64,000 bases of DNA from Litoditis marina. Lineage: Eukaryota > Nematoda > Chromadorea > Rhabditida > Rhabditidae. The stretch covers positions 3,968,001-4,032,000 of the forward strand of contig OZ038435.1 of assembly GCA_964036275.1 (NCBI GenBank). Reading direction: 5' to 3'. How positions within the stretch are numbered: the first letter of the stretch is position 1; each line of letters begins with the position of its first letter. Shown here in pieces: positions 10,101-20,900 of this stretch. The translations under genes and the position numbers were made by a program. The notes under the pieces were generated by a model, which worked only from the letters and a program-made list of their open reading frames with translations, made no database searches and had not been told where the DNA came from.

Positions 10101-13100
10101 TGGTGCGCGGAAGCTCTCTCTAATATAGAGCGCGGAAGCTCTCTCTAACATAGGGCGCGAGACCTTTCCGTAACATAGGGCGCAAGACCTCCCTCAACAT
10201 AGGGCTCGGGAATTCTCTCTCTAATATATAGCGCGGAAGCTCTCCCTAACATAGAGCGCGGAAGCTCTCTCTAACATAGGGCGCCGGGCGCGAAAGCTCT
10301 CCCTAACATAGGGCGTGAGACCTTTCCCTAACATAGGGCGCGAGACTTTCCTTAACATAGGGCGCGGGAACTCTCTCTGTCTAACATAGAGCGCGGAAGC
10401 TTTTTCTAACACAGGGCGCAAGACCTCTCTCTAACATAGGGCGCCGGGCGCGAAAGCTCTCCCTAACATAGGGCGTGAGCCCTTTTCCTAACATAGGGCG
10501 CGAGACCTTCCTTAACATAGGGCTCGGGAACTCTCTGTCTAACATAGAACGCGGAAGCTTTCCCTAACACAGGGCGCAAGACCTCTCCCTAACATAGTGC
10601 GCGAGACCTCCCTTAACATCCTCGGCTCCACTCCAGGGCGGGCATGCTCGGGGCGAACAGAGCGTTCGAATGGCTATCTCCCATCCCCGTCGCGCTTTTA
10701 TAATCATTTTCTTACCTGTTAGGCCATTCCTGTTAACAGTGGTCGCGTGAAACTCGTCTATCAAGTTGAGATGCACTTGCTATTGCAAAAATGGGAACAG
10801 TGGGGGTTCACATACACAGAAAAAATGAAACAGTTGCGCTCACATGGACATCGACAATAGGAGCAGTGGGTGTGGGGCTCACATAGAAAGTGAAAGGAAG
10901 GCAGTAGGGCTTACATAGACAGTATAACATTCTTTTCTCTCTCGCTCCTCCTCTCTTTCTTTTTCTTTCTTACTTTCTCTCTCTCTGTCTCACGCTATTG
11001 AAAATGGGAACAGTGGGGCTCACATAGACAATGGAAAAGAAAACAGTGGGGTTCACATAGACAGTGAAAAGGAAAACAGTAGGGCTTACATAGATAGTAG
11101 AACCTCCTTTTCTCTCTCTCTCTCTCTCGCTCTCTCTCTCTATCTCTCTCTCTCTATCTATCCCTTTCTCATATAAGCATTAATGAGAAAATGAATAGAG
11201 CATGAACTATCACCTTTTTTTCTATATTTCAGCCTCCATATAGCAATAAATACAACTATTCAACATACCTATAGCCGAAAATCCAGAGCACTACCGCCGA
11301 TGCATCAATCGAGAATAGAAATGAAAGCCGAGAAAACACGTACCGCTCACGCACTTTTTCCCCAACCAACTACAAAGTACAACTTTCGCTCCATTTTCGA
11401 CCAAAAGTGCTTGCCTCACCTCAAAATCAGACAGACTGACACACACACACACACACACACCAAATAAGCGCTTTATAATAGAGGATTGGGAACTTATTCG
11501 TTTTTAGAGAATTTGGCATTAACCTGTTCTACGCCAATTTTGATAGTACATTCGCTACTTACCAATGTACCCAAACAATTCACTGTACGACTAGTTCATT
11601 TGGTCGAACTTCAAGGGATCTTCGAAGAAAGGCAAACTGTCCACCCTGGTTTCAGCTGTATGTCATTTTCAGTTGAAAACTATAATAGAAGTGAACTGAA
11701 CACTCACGTGAAGCTAACATTCTAATCATGAATCGTGCACTTTGTCCTTGCACGGTGCTGTGTTTAACAAGTTTCACGTGACTGTGCAATTGACTAACAG
11801 TATAGATGTTGTGCCAAGAATAAACTGAAAATTCAGGTCAAGTACTCGGAACAATCTGTCATTGACTTCAACAATCCGTTCCTGACCGTTTCCGTTCCGG
11901 CGAAATTGCGGAAAAACTCGGATCTCATGAATACTCTGACCGAGAACTCACGGAAACTGCAGACGCACTGGGACACCAGGGCCACACTTCTAGACATTCT
12001 CAAGGTTCGATATGAGTTTTGTGAAATAGTAGGGACAGCCTACGGTTAGTTTAGAGGAATCTACGTATCTTTGATCTACTCACCTGCTGGCAAGTAATTA
12101 ACAACCGCTCGCCCTGCTTATCAGCGCCATTTTTCGGCGATTGGCCAGCTACAAAGGCGAGAGAGCACGGACGTCCTTGAGACCGCAGACAGGTTAGGAT
12201 AGTCTGCGTCTCTCTGACCTGCACACTGTCTCGCCGCATCTGCCACAAAAGCGGCTGGAAAACGTCTTGGTGGCGCGCTCAAGAGATTGGTAGTACTCCA
12301 TCACAATTGTATTGAAACTTCAATTTCACTACGTAAAAACGACGAAGACTATACTTCAGTGGCAGCCTGACACGGATTTCGCCTCGCGGGAGTTCCGAAG
12401 ATTTGAAGGTGAAAAGGGTTCTTCGTATCTGCGAAAAATGCCCGGAAACAGAACTTGTGCCAATCTCCAGATAAACTTCGGGTACTGTATTTGCCAGTTT
12501 GAAAAGGAGATCCTGGACAGGTTGGTTATTTCTATAATTTATATGGGTTCAGTCGGATGTTTCCAAACTTGGTTGTTTTCATCAATGCATCAACATAATT
12601 TTCATACTTGTGTCGACATGAGTATTAATCTACGATATTCTGAACAAACTGAGACCCATTCTATACATTGTATACTTTTCTTCAGCAAGACCGAGCTGTC
12701 TGTTAGAATCGGTGAATTGCTCGTAGATGAGGTAAACAGAAGACTCGCCGAAGGGGGCGTGGCTTGGAAATGTGCCAAATGGAAGTTGAAACAGGTATTC
12801 AGACGGTTCTCAGCCAATTGAACAGCCACTTTTGTAGCGGCCCCAACGAGAGAGTGTGCAGGTCAAGTAGACGCCGATATCTGTCGCCTCATTGACCTCC
12901 ATGCTCGCTCGCCTTTGTAGCTGACCAGTCGCAGAAAATTGGCGCTCATCGTTCTGAGAGGTACTCAAACATGTCTCTGCCAATTGGTCAGTCATCGTTG
13001 TAGCAGCCCAACGAGAGAGTGTGCAGGTCAGATAGACCCAGACTGTCTTAACCTGTCTGCGGCCTCATCGACCTCCATGCTGTCTCGCTTCCACTATTCG

Positions 13101-13841
13101 ATTGGGAGATGTGTTTTTAGGGTGAACTACAAATCAAACATGATTTTCTATCAAAGTTATCATCAGGACACTATTGTTTGGAAAACCTGGCCATTTTTTG
13201 ATTCCAAGTTTCTTTCACAGGTCCTGAGTATCTCTGCCTTCCTCCCACGTACTTCTGTGGACGCCTTTCACCTCCAGATACTCACTGCCCTACCTAATAA
13301 TGCCGTTTTTGAGGTCAGTTCCACGCCGCAACTTCGCGATTCTGAATTCCGATTACAAACTCCAAAGTTACTCAGAAATTCCAAAAGTTCAAAATCGCCA
13401 CTGAAACTAAATTCAACTTGTTACCTGTAGAAGTTCACGTGCGTGTGAAACAGATCATAAGTTTGGTACTCTTCTCAACTACTCCCAAGAACATTCAATT
13501 AGTGGGAGTCACCAAACATTCGTTGTAGTTCAATATCGATGCACGCCGTGATTCCCGAATTTAGAGCGGAAATACTGAGATTAAACTACAAAAACAGCCG
13601 TGCAAAGCAATTACACCGTAGAGGCATATTTTTCAAATGAAAAATATTTGTGTTGCTTCAGGCGATTCTGCTGCGAAAACCGGACGGTTCGACCCTAATT
13701 TCCGGTTTAGACCGGAGAGACGCCTACAAAAGTAGGGGGGACTGTGTGCAGTTCGGGCTGGAGGCAATATGCGACTGTCAACATGTTCTCTTCTCTGTGG
13801 TACCCAAGACATGGATCAGGTTCATCGATCGATACCTGTAG
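1045..13841 (+). CDS. DUF229 (sulfatase-like) type II membrane protein
   Basis: Exons read in phase: 1045-1050, 1311-1455, 4077 (or 4087)-4245, 4829-4915, 5290-5402, 5894-6033, 6556-6644, 7168-7298, 7761-7873, 8429-8482, 11837-12004, 12360-12520, 12686-12794, 13221-13313, 13662-13841 (TAG). The product is about 580 residues. It opens with a hydrophobic signal-anchor (MKVSVIFRIFGCF and on), so the bulk is probably luminal or extracellular. DUF229 landmarks in order: VIVIDST; a TYLRNSMGAV segment then NKVGKNSRPN; AGYKTALVEDYG; ILGDHGPR, the likely metal-binding Asp-His; NPFLTV; GSSYLRKMPGNRTC; and a final Cys-rich DR.DAY segment. The family has an alkaline phosphatase/sulfatase fold; no substrate can be named. 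An exon may be missing between 1,455 and 4,077, because usual N-terminal cysteines were not found. The 4,077 acceptor is weak but fits phase 1 from 1,455; 4,087 would need another exon. Confidence 0.85.
1477..1625. repeat. Palindromic MITE-like element (CGTATGCTA ends)
   Basis: The ends are inverted copies of AGTACGTATGCTA, and the arms carry CATCCCATCCTGCGTCTC and its complement. Related full or partial copies lie at about 1,925-2,075, 4,318-4,408 with 4,692-4,720, 5,028-5,145, 7,306-7,467, 19,186-19,265 and 28,105-28,200, mostly in introns. It starts 20 bases after the exon ending at 1,455. No coding capacity. Confidence 0.7.
2285..2350 (+). repeat. Pyrimidine-rich low-complexity tract
   Basis: TTTTTCTCTT-type and TCTCTC runs form a polypyrimidine stretch within an intron of the DUF229 gene. 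Open frames over it are of low complexity and have no coding support. Confidence 0.8.
3141..3470 (+). repeat. 42-43-bp minisatellite rich in CACGTG
   Basis: Eight tandem units share the core ACAACATCACGTGTTGGGGC followed by AGGTGAATTCAGTGT. Each contains one CACGTG at the right, and four units also contain CACGTG at the left, giving twelve E-boxes in about 330 bp. It lies in an intron of the DUF229 gene, upstream of most of its coding exons. Units differ by a few bases and small deletions. Confidence 0.9.
4410..4683. mobile_element. hAT-like MITE, copy A, with TTCGAG arrays
   Basis: The element begins TAGGGTTGTTAA and ends TTAACAACCCTA. It is flanked by GGCTGGAT (4402-4409) and GGCGGGAT (4684-4691), an 8-bp target duplication with one mismatch. 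The interior is tandem TTCGAGTTTTTCGAG. Eight-bp duplications and TAGGG-type ends fit hAT elements. It was inserted into a copy of the GAGACGCAG palindromic family, which resumes on the other side. Non-coding; lies within an intron. Confidence 0.8.
6096..6292 (-). mobile_element. tRNA-derived SINE-like copy
   Basis: Read on the minus strand, it has a B-box-like TTTCGATTCC and an A-box region around GCGCAGTGGTTAGCG, then a conserved non-tRNA part. The same module occurs at 8,084-8,272, 24,455-24,648 and, split, at 14,445-15,262. The cloverleaf is not complete, so it is not a functional tRNA gene. Confidence 0.65.
7088..7117. repeat. (TA)15 microsatellite
   Basis: Uninterrupted TA dinucleotides about 50 bases before the 7,168 exon of the DUF229 gene, inside the intron. 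Confidence 0.95.
7306..7467. repeat. Palindromic MITE-like element, near-complete copy
   Basis: It begins AGTACGTATGCTAGA and ends TTCTGGCATACGTACT. The internal arms are CTTCATCCCGTCCTGCG and GACGCAGGATGGGATGAAG. It starts eight bases after the exon ending at 7,298, in the same kind of position as the copy at 1,477. Confidence 0.75.
8084..8272 (-). mobile_element. tRNA-derived SINE-like copy
   Basis: On the minus strand it contains AATAGCGCAGTGGTTAGCG (the A-box consensus fits TAGCGCAGTGG) and AGGTTCGATTCCGGCGAGA (B-box GGTTCGATTCC). It is the best-preserved promoter pair among the copies in this window and lies inside an intron of the DUF229 gene. Confidence 0.7.
8669..9450 (+). repeat. 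25-bp satellite array, block 1
   Basis: About 31 tandem units of the type TAACATAGAGCGCGGAAGTT plus CTCCT. The period is 25, so a reading frame rotates through it and the resulting ORFs are artefacts. It lies in the 3.35-kb intron 8,483-11,836 of the DUF229 gene. Confidence 0.9.
9465..9655 (+). repeat. Diverged repeat, pair with 11,290-11,485
   Basis: This segment and 11,290-11,485 share an order of words: ATAGAAATGAAA-like start, AACTACAAAGT, TTCGACCAAAA, TTGCCTCA, CAGACAGAC and a TTTATAATAG-like end. They lie as direct repeats on either side of the second satellite block and suggest a duplicated or composite element. Confidence 0.5.
9757..10620 (+). repeat. 25-bp satellite array, block 2
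   Basis: Roughly 34 units of a diverged form, CTAACATAGGGCGCGGAAGC plus TCTCC, with local CTCTCT expansions and a recurring GCGCCGGGCGCGAAAG variant at about 10,281 and 10,441, which indicates higher-order duplication. Separated from block 1 by about 300 bp of other sequence. Confidence 0.9.
10925..11165 (+). repeat. CT-rich tracts with tandem CAGTGGGG segments
   Basis: Two polypyrimidine tracts (about 10,930-10,990 and 11,108-11,165) alternate with repeated segments containing AACAGTGGGGCTCACATAGA. It is the distal part of the satellite-bearing intron and non-coding. A short (CA)n run follows at about 11,441-11,461. Confidence 0.75.
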
Positions 13842-14356
13842 TATAGTGAGGGTACCGAAACGGACCCTAGAGTACTGTACACATATCTTTCTGCTGTGTC
13901 CATATCACATTTATTTAGGTACATAGACCGTTTTCCGCGTCCAAGCTCATTGTTTCTCATGGCAATGTACCTAACTACCTACCCCCATTTCGCTATGTAT
14001 CAGTTATCTACTCTCTATATTTTCCCCGAATTTTCACGGCTATTTAGGGTTCACTTCTTCCAAACCAAACAAACAGTACGGTATATGCGCTCTCTTTCCG
14101 TGTTTGGACTCTCGTGATAAGGTTGTTGCTCATAAGGTCCTAAATATGCAGGCTACTTTAAAAGTTGTACAGTTGGCATTGTTCTGACAGCTGGTTGGTG
14201 CTTGGTCGTCTGGTAGCAGACCACACTATTTTTGACGCGATATTACTGTGCGTCTTTTTTCTGCTTTGTTGTATTAATGTTATTGCGATTGCATGAAATG
14301 GAATTCTACGTCTCGTTTCTTAGCATATTGAACCGTCATTTGTTGTTGGTCGCATA
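13842..14356 (+). other. Probable 3'UTR of the DUF229 gene
   Basis: From the stop codon to the first AATAAA on this strand, about 515 bases, AT-rich and without a convincing exon. The assignment rests only on the distance to the poly(A) signal. Confidence 0.5.
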
Positions 14357-14362
14357 AATAAA
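14357..14362 (+). terminator. Poly(A) signal AATAAA, DUF229 gene
   Basis: First AATAAA after the stop codon at 13,841, in the context CATAAATAAAGTTTATTGG. It is a plausible cleavage signal. Confidence 0.5.
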
Positions 14363-14444
14363 GTTTATTGGAAAGTTTTATGGTGATTTTCCTGACAGAT
14401 ACCGGAAGGGTTCCGAGTTGAAAATCACCGACTCTCTTCTATAA

Positions 14445-15262
14445 TTCGTGCCAAATTTATCAAATATCTGCCTCGTGTAAGACTCGAACCGGGCCCGAAA
14501 GTTTGGTAGGGGCGGACATTAATCACTACATCAACTGTGCTTGATGAAACCTAGATATTAGGGTTGTTAAACTCGAACTCGAAACTCGACTCGACTCGAA
14601 AAAACTCGAAAATTTTCGAGTTGAGTCGAACTCGAAACTCGAAAACTCGAAATTTCTCAAAACTCGAAAACTCGAAAACTCGAAAACTCGAAATTTTCCA
14701 AAAACGCGACAACTCGAAAACTCGAAAACTCGAAATTTCCCAAAACTCAAAAACTCGAAAACTCGAAAACTCGAAATTTCCCAAAACTCGAAAACTCGAA
14801 AACTCGAAATTTTGAACGCGAAAACTCGAAAATCAAAATTTCGGACTCGAAAAATGTCTATTTTGGGTCCAAAAACACTCAAAACTCGACTCGACTCGAA
14901 AAAAATTCGAAAATTTTCGAGTTGAGTCGAACTCGAAACTCGAAAACTCGAAATTTCCCAAAACTCAAAAACTCGAAAACTCGAAAACTCGAAATTTCCC
15001 AAAACTCAAAAACTCGAAAACTCGAAAACTCGAAATTTCCCAAAACTCGAAAACTCGATAACTCGAAAACTCGAAATTTCCCAAAACTCGAAAACTCGAA
15101 AACTCGAAAACTCGAAATTTCCCAAAACTCGAAAACTCGAAAACTCGAAAACTCGAAATTTTGAACTCGATTAACAACCCTACTAGATATGTCCTTTTAC
15201 ACAGCACAAAGTGAGATACACAGTATACCTCCGCCATTCTTTAAGCGACAACTATAATGAGT
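14445..15262 (-). mobile_element. tRNA-derived SINE-like copy split by a hAT-like MITE
   Basis: The left part (14,445-14,558) has GTGCCAAATTTATCAA and a B-box-like GACTCGAACCGGGC as in the other copies. The right part (15,183-15,262) has the CACAGTATACCTCCGCC tail seen at 6,240 and 24,610. Between them lies MITE copy B with its own target duplication, so the SINE is the older insertion. Confidence 0.65.
14559..15182. mobile_element. hAT-like MITE, copy B, with CTCGAAAA arrays
   Basis: It starts TAGGGTTGTTAA and ends TTAACAACCCTA, flanked by a perfect 8-bp duplication CTAGATAT (14,551-14,558 and 15,183-15,190). The interior is tandem CTCGAAAA arranged in longer units with AATTTCCCAAAACTC, plus a unique core near 14,845-14,890 (TTTTTGG-type and ATTTTGGGTCCAAAAACAC) shared in reverse with copy C. 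Non-coding. Confidence 0.9.
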
Positions 15263-17915
15263 CAACTGTTGATCTAAGGATCTGAGACGTCCATTGACCA
15301 CCACACTTATTTTCACAGAACGCAAATACATGTGATTAGAACTCAGTTGGGTAAAACTACAAACACAACGGGATTGTGAACTAATCTTTCGTTCATTCCA
15401 GACAACTTGCCAATTAGCGAGAGAGTGTGCAGGTCGGTCTTACGTCGATTCCCCCCCTTCCTTCACCCCCTGATGGTCGTCTCTCTTAATTAGCACCAGA
15501 GGTGTTCGATGGTCGTCTCTCTTAATTGATACCAGGGGTTACAGTCATGGTAATGGAAAGCTAGCTAGCGTACATTTATTAAGTCACAGAGCGTAAAAGA
15601 TTACTTAGAAATCTTATAGGGTGAGCGATACATTTTTGAACTACTCTATAGTTATTAGTTACCTATGACAATCACACAGTTGAAAAGCTGCAAAAATATA
15701 GTACTAACATTATGAAATGATTCTTGAATCATTTCAGTAAATATATAACATTCAGCACTTTATCATCGTGCGTGTATAAAATACGGAATACCGAACTTTA
15801 GCTTTCCATCAAGATAAGAATATTTGGGCGCGAGACTGTCATTATTAATACTTTTAACTACGGTAGTTCGGTAAATGAAGAATTATTTTCTGGTTTCATA
15901 ACTTTTCAAATGGAGTTCATAGGAAGGCCAATTCCATCAGGAACCCGGTATTTCGTTAACCCTATCAGGAAACCTTACCCGGGTTAACTGGTTAACCCTT
16001 TTGTTTACCCTTTTTTTTACAATGTCTTTTGGGGAAATTAGGGGTTAACCATTAACAAGTGGTTTACAAGAGAGTTAACCAAGTAACCTGGTTAATGTTT
16101 AACTGATAGCGTCAATAAAATACCGGGTTGAATAAAGAAATCGCCTCATCGTAATGATTGAATAACAAATGTTTCTTTTTATTTTTGTGGTAAGTCTTCT
16201 GGATTATCGCACACTTTCCTTCACGAATAAACAAAACCAAGCCGCTTATGTTTATCATCACTGAAAATTTAGTTGCTGATCATCATGAAAGAGCAACGCA
16301 TACAAACATTATAGGAGATTTTTGTGCTAGTCCTACATCAACCGACCTATATCAAAGTAAAGTCAATGAGACGAGACTAAGTGTGCTTAAGTTCAATCTA
16401 AGAACCGTACAAGCCGATCGCGGTTACTGACCCACCAATTGAGACTATTACGACGGTTGAACTTTCAAAAAACTTTGATGAGACCACTACTGACTAAGCG
16501 TTGTTGGTGTTCGTTGTAGTTGATTTAGATATGAGTGACCCACTAAAAAATCTACGCTGCTAACAATGTAATACCTAGAACAGAAAGCTATGTTGTCCGA
16601 ACAAGTATACTGGTTGGGGTTGCAACTGTAGTTTATCTTGAACTATTACACTTGCTTACTCGCTTCAACAATCGACGAGCTTTATGTGAAATCAACATTC
16701 CAGGTTGGTACCCCTCTGAAAATTAGGGAAACCAACGAAAGATGCACAATCTTGGAATGTTATTGACTACGTGCTATCATAGTAAAAAATTTGATTTACG
16801 ATAGTTTCGCGCTTGTTATATGGCCTGCTGAAGTGGGGTGTCGTACGAAGTTGGCTCCGAATTCGCACATCATGTTAAACAAAATAAAATCACCTAGTGG
16901 CGTTGATACAGACTCTACATAACACTTTCTCACAACCTTATCGCTCTGTCTTTTTTCAATTTTTTTCCAACGGAAACTCTGAGCACGAGTTAGTTATGTA
17001 AGTCACGTAGAATAGAAACGGATTATATGAAAGCTTCCCTAGCATTTTTGACTAGCGTCACTTTACATGAGCTTACCCTTATTTACACACCACAAGGAAA
17101 AACTACAGCATCTACAAAACATGTGATCGTTTTCATGAGTCCCCATGCTTTGAAATGATGTATTCACTACAAGTTTTCGTTTACTTTGAGAATTACAGTG
17201 TAACTAGTAAGCTAACTTTTATTTTCAAATTCCGCTCCCTGTTAGATAGTATGCCAATTAGGGATGCGCAGAACATAATCAAACGCTTGCCGCCATTCAA
17301 AAAGACATACCGCTTACCTACCCCGGGTGCCATTCTACTGGTTGTCTCGCTAATTGAATTGACCTCTTTTAGTCGAGGGGGGTAATCGACATGAAACCGT
17401 GCAGGTCAGAGAGACGCAGATGTCTGCGCTCTTATTGACCAACGTGCTCTCTCGCTTTTGTAGTTTGCCGGAAAGTTGGGGCCAATCGTTCTGATTTCAA
17501 CTTGGTCCGAGTTCACGATTAGTTTTTACAAGGTCATGATGACATCATAAAATGGGCAGGATTGAAGCTAAAACACCAGGTGATTTTGCTGTCAAGTTGT
17601 GGATCCTCGTGATTTTCAGCTGATTTCATGGCATAACCCCCCTCAGGGCAGCTGATGGTCAGTCAAATGACTCAGGCGGGAGAGAGAGAAATAGTGGTAT
17701 GAAATGGGAAGAGAGAAGGGGGAGAGGGCGGAAATAAGGAGAGAGAGTAAGAGAAGGAGGGAAAGAGAGAAAAGGAAGCGAAAGGTGGAGAAGAAAGATA
17801 GTTATAGAAAAACAGGACTGAGGTATTTAAACGCTTCTTCTACCCAGCTCTGAAGCAAGCACTAAGGCGAAATAGAGTGAGAAATAAATCGTTCTACCCA
17901 AAGAACGCATGTACG
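14563..17915. other. Intergenic region between DUF229 gene and ankyrin gene
   Basis: No supported exon on either strand. Besides MITE copy B and the element at 15,943-16,128 it has a decayed GAGACGCAG-type repeat at about 17,380-17,470. The last 250 bases (17,680-17,800) are purine-rich (GAGAGAG). The promoter of the ankyrin gene is expected near the right end. Confidence 0.5.
15943..16128. mobile_element. MITE-like element with ACCCGGTATTT ends
   Basis: Perfect 11-bp inverted ends ACCCGGTATTT and AAATACCGGGT enclose imperfectly palindromic DNA with repeated GGTTAACC-like words. Diverged relatives with AACCGGG words occur at about 28,515-28,640 and 32,565-32,705. No clear target duplication. 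Confidence 0.65.
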
Positions 17916-20900
17916 ATGTCTGTTGCTCTGCACAAGAGAGTGAGAGTGCGACTAGAAAAAAAGACTTTTCCCATTGTTCTTCATTCTCTCTCTCCTCCGT
18001 CCCTCTTTCTCTTTCGCTCGGTTCGATTGTCTCCCTCGCTCTCTCCCTCCATCTTTTGCCTCTCTCCGTCTGGTCCCTCTTTCTTTTCCTCTATTTCCCT
18101 CTCTCTCCCTCCCTCTCCTGTCTCTGACCGCCTCGTCCCTCCCCCGTCTCCTCCCTCTCGCGGGGGTCATCGTTCAGTCAGCTGATCGGAGCCCTCTCTA
18201 TATATCTCGGTCGCTCACTCAAACTATTATTTTCCGCGACAACAATTTCAAAATAGATTTTCTAGCTACTTCCTACTCGAGTTTCTCAACTTGTCTGAAC
18301 CGCTCTCACTAGTTCAAGCTACTGTTTTGAGACTACAAACTACACATGACATTCAAACCCTCTAGTGCTCGCCGGTTAATCTCTATTTGTCTTTCTAAAC
18401 TTGATTTTCTCAATTCGTAGTTTCAATTGAAGTTAGAACTATGATTTTCGGATTATTTTTTTGACTTGAACCTATAAACAACGAATAGTCTCGAAGTCTT
18501 CAGGTGCTCACGTTTTTTTGGTGTATTTTGTAGAAGTTCACGAAATAACAATGGAATAATAGTTCACTGTAAGACTAATATTCCTGAATAAATTGTTTTC
18601 TCAGCGTATTCTGACCAAACTACAAAAAGCAGAGGCGGCGGTCAATGATCATTTCCACCTTCTTACTACATCCGATTTTTGGAGGCTCTAAACTATCCTA
18701 ATATTAGCTATTAACTTATCTTGAATTTAGAACATTTTCCCTAAACACAAATCTTCGAAGTTTTAAAGAAATACAAAAATATATATTTGTTGTATATGGA
18801 TTTGTTGTTTTTTGGATTCACTGTTTCAGTGCAAAGATTTGACACAAATACCTATATTATAATGCTTTTTATTAGTTTTTCATACATTTAAAGTTGTCTT
18901 TTTGTTTCCAGGTTCGAAAAGATAAAATGTTACTAAGCCGTCCTCCGCTGTTTTCACTTGAGCAACAGACGAAATTACAGGTACAATACCTTTTTATCAT
19001 TCTGTTTTTTGCTTTCAATATTATGCTCATTGATTGTGAGGGTGAAAAAGAATGTGATGTCGAATGTTGTAAACATGTAAACTAATCTCGAAATATGAAC
19101 TATGTGAAAATGCTTTATGCCCTCTGCAATCATATTTACATTATTACTCATATTGAAAGCGGCAGGTAAGAAAAGTCAATTCAGCGTACGTATGCTAGAA
19201 GATCCCGGCACCATTATCCCATTCTGCGTCTCCTCACAGCTACCCCGCGAGGGTATCCAAACATGTTGTAGCGCGTGTTATAAAGAATCCTGAGCAGTCT
19301 TTTTTTCCTGAGCAGTCTTTTTGTATGAACGTTGATTTTTGGCCTCCTTCAAGATAGTTATTGAGCGTGTTCCGAAAAAAGCTTGCTAGACCGTTCTATT
19401 CGGAGAAATGTCAACAATTAGCTGGGTTTTGGCCGAACGCCAAACACTTTGAAACCATGTCTGCGTCTCTCGTATAGCGCAGTATTTCACTTTTGGCTGG
19501 AATCAAAACTACTTCTTTATTTTAACACTTTCATCTATAGTTCTATCGTAACTGTTTATTTGTATAGTTTCCTTTTTTGGTTATTATAGCTGTCTATAAC
19601 TTTTGCGTGAATTACCTACTTTTTAGTAGAAACCCAACTAAGATACTTATTTTGTTTTCGAATTTCGTATCCAAGAGAAAGAGTCAATGTTTTCGTAAAC
19701 CGAACCACTAAACATCTCTCAGAACACTTGATCGCAATGCTGAAAACAACAATATAACGTGACTCTCAATTGCGACCTCCCGGGAAAGTGAAGGGGTTTC
19801 CTGAAATGAATATTTAGGAGATATGCATTCAACTACTCCTTTTCGCAAGAAAATCAGTCTTTGTGCACTGCTTTGTCTTTGTTTTTGCAGCAATCAATTC
19901 ATTTAGTAATAGTTAGCTAAATTTTTAATCAGAATTTTTTGTTTTGTTTTAAGCTTTCATATATGGTTTACCATACCCTAGTAGTAGTTTGAACTCGATA
20001 CACACCATAATTCTCGTGTTTCAACCAAAAAACGGGATCGAATTACGAACACAGCGGGATAGAGCAACATGCACTGTATAGGTTAGCTTATAAAAGAGCA
20101 AATCGTAGTGTTAGTCTCTAAAGCCACATCGAAGATTTCGAGTATTTTAACCCATTACATCCGTATCGAATGTTGTTGTTTATACAAAATACATGGGTGG
20201 CTGTCAATAGACAACAGGGTGACACCCCGAACACATACTTCAGTTACAGCACGCGCGGGGAGGGGGGACACATTCAGGTTAGAAAGGGAAGGAGAAGAGG
20301 AAGGGAGGGGTGGGAGGGGGAGGGGGTGAGGGGATTCATTTGGGTTGTTAAGAGGAAGAAAGGCAGAGAGGGGAAGACAGAGTGAAAGAGAGTGTGTGAC
20401 AGAGAGACAGAGTGAGTGAGACATAGAGAGAGGGAGGTAGAGAGAGAGGGAAGGAGGGAGAGAGCATGGAGGAAGAAGAGAAAGAAAGAGGAACCAAATA
20501 GAGAAAGAATAAGAGTGCCACAAAATTTGAGTCATAGTGTGATCTTCAATCTTCAACCACAGCCGGCAGAGATCACCAATTGTATTTTGACCGCGCCGCT
20601 TCCAAACACCAGACATCAAACACAGTTTCAGCTCACCTAGCGGTGTGAACTGAAAACCACCTTATTGACAGTCGCTAGCGAGATATACTGTTAGTCAATC
20701 TACAGTCCCGTGAAACATGTTGAACACATCAGAACTCAGAAACGTACACGATTTTCCATAGAATGCTAACTTTACGTGACCATTCAATTTACTTCTAATA
20801 TATGTGGTATTCGTGACACTTGAATAGAACCTGAAGCTAACTAAGGTTGTTTGTTAGAACAAAGTTTTATAAAACTCGTTCCAGCGCACTTTGGCCGACA

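Noticed and set aside
8934..10421. Minus-strand open frames with repeated ALYVRE-like peptides
   Set aside because: They come from the 25-bp satellite read in rotating frames; no splice, composition or homology support.
12312..12821. Single 169-codon gene
   Set aside because: It is two DUF229 exons read through the intron 12,521-12,685. Splice sites and family motifs support the split model.
14526..15237. Open frames of EFSSFRVFEF or SKTRKLENSK type (also at 4,351-4,705 and 62,110-62,700)
   Set aside because: They are translations of the CTCGAAAA arrays in the MITEs and stay open on both strands because the 8-bp unit lacks stops.
17952..18170. Arg/Glu-rich or Ser/Leu-rich frames over purine or pyrimidine tracts (also 20,155-20,619, 21,038-21,265, 47,407-47,643)
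   Set aside because: Low-complexity translations of GA/CT repeats on both strands without any gene structure.
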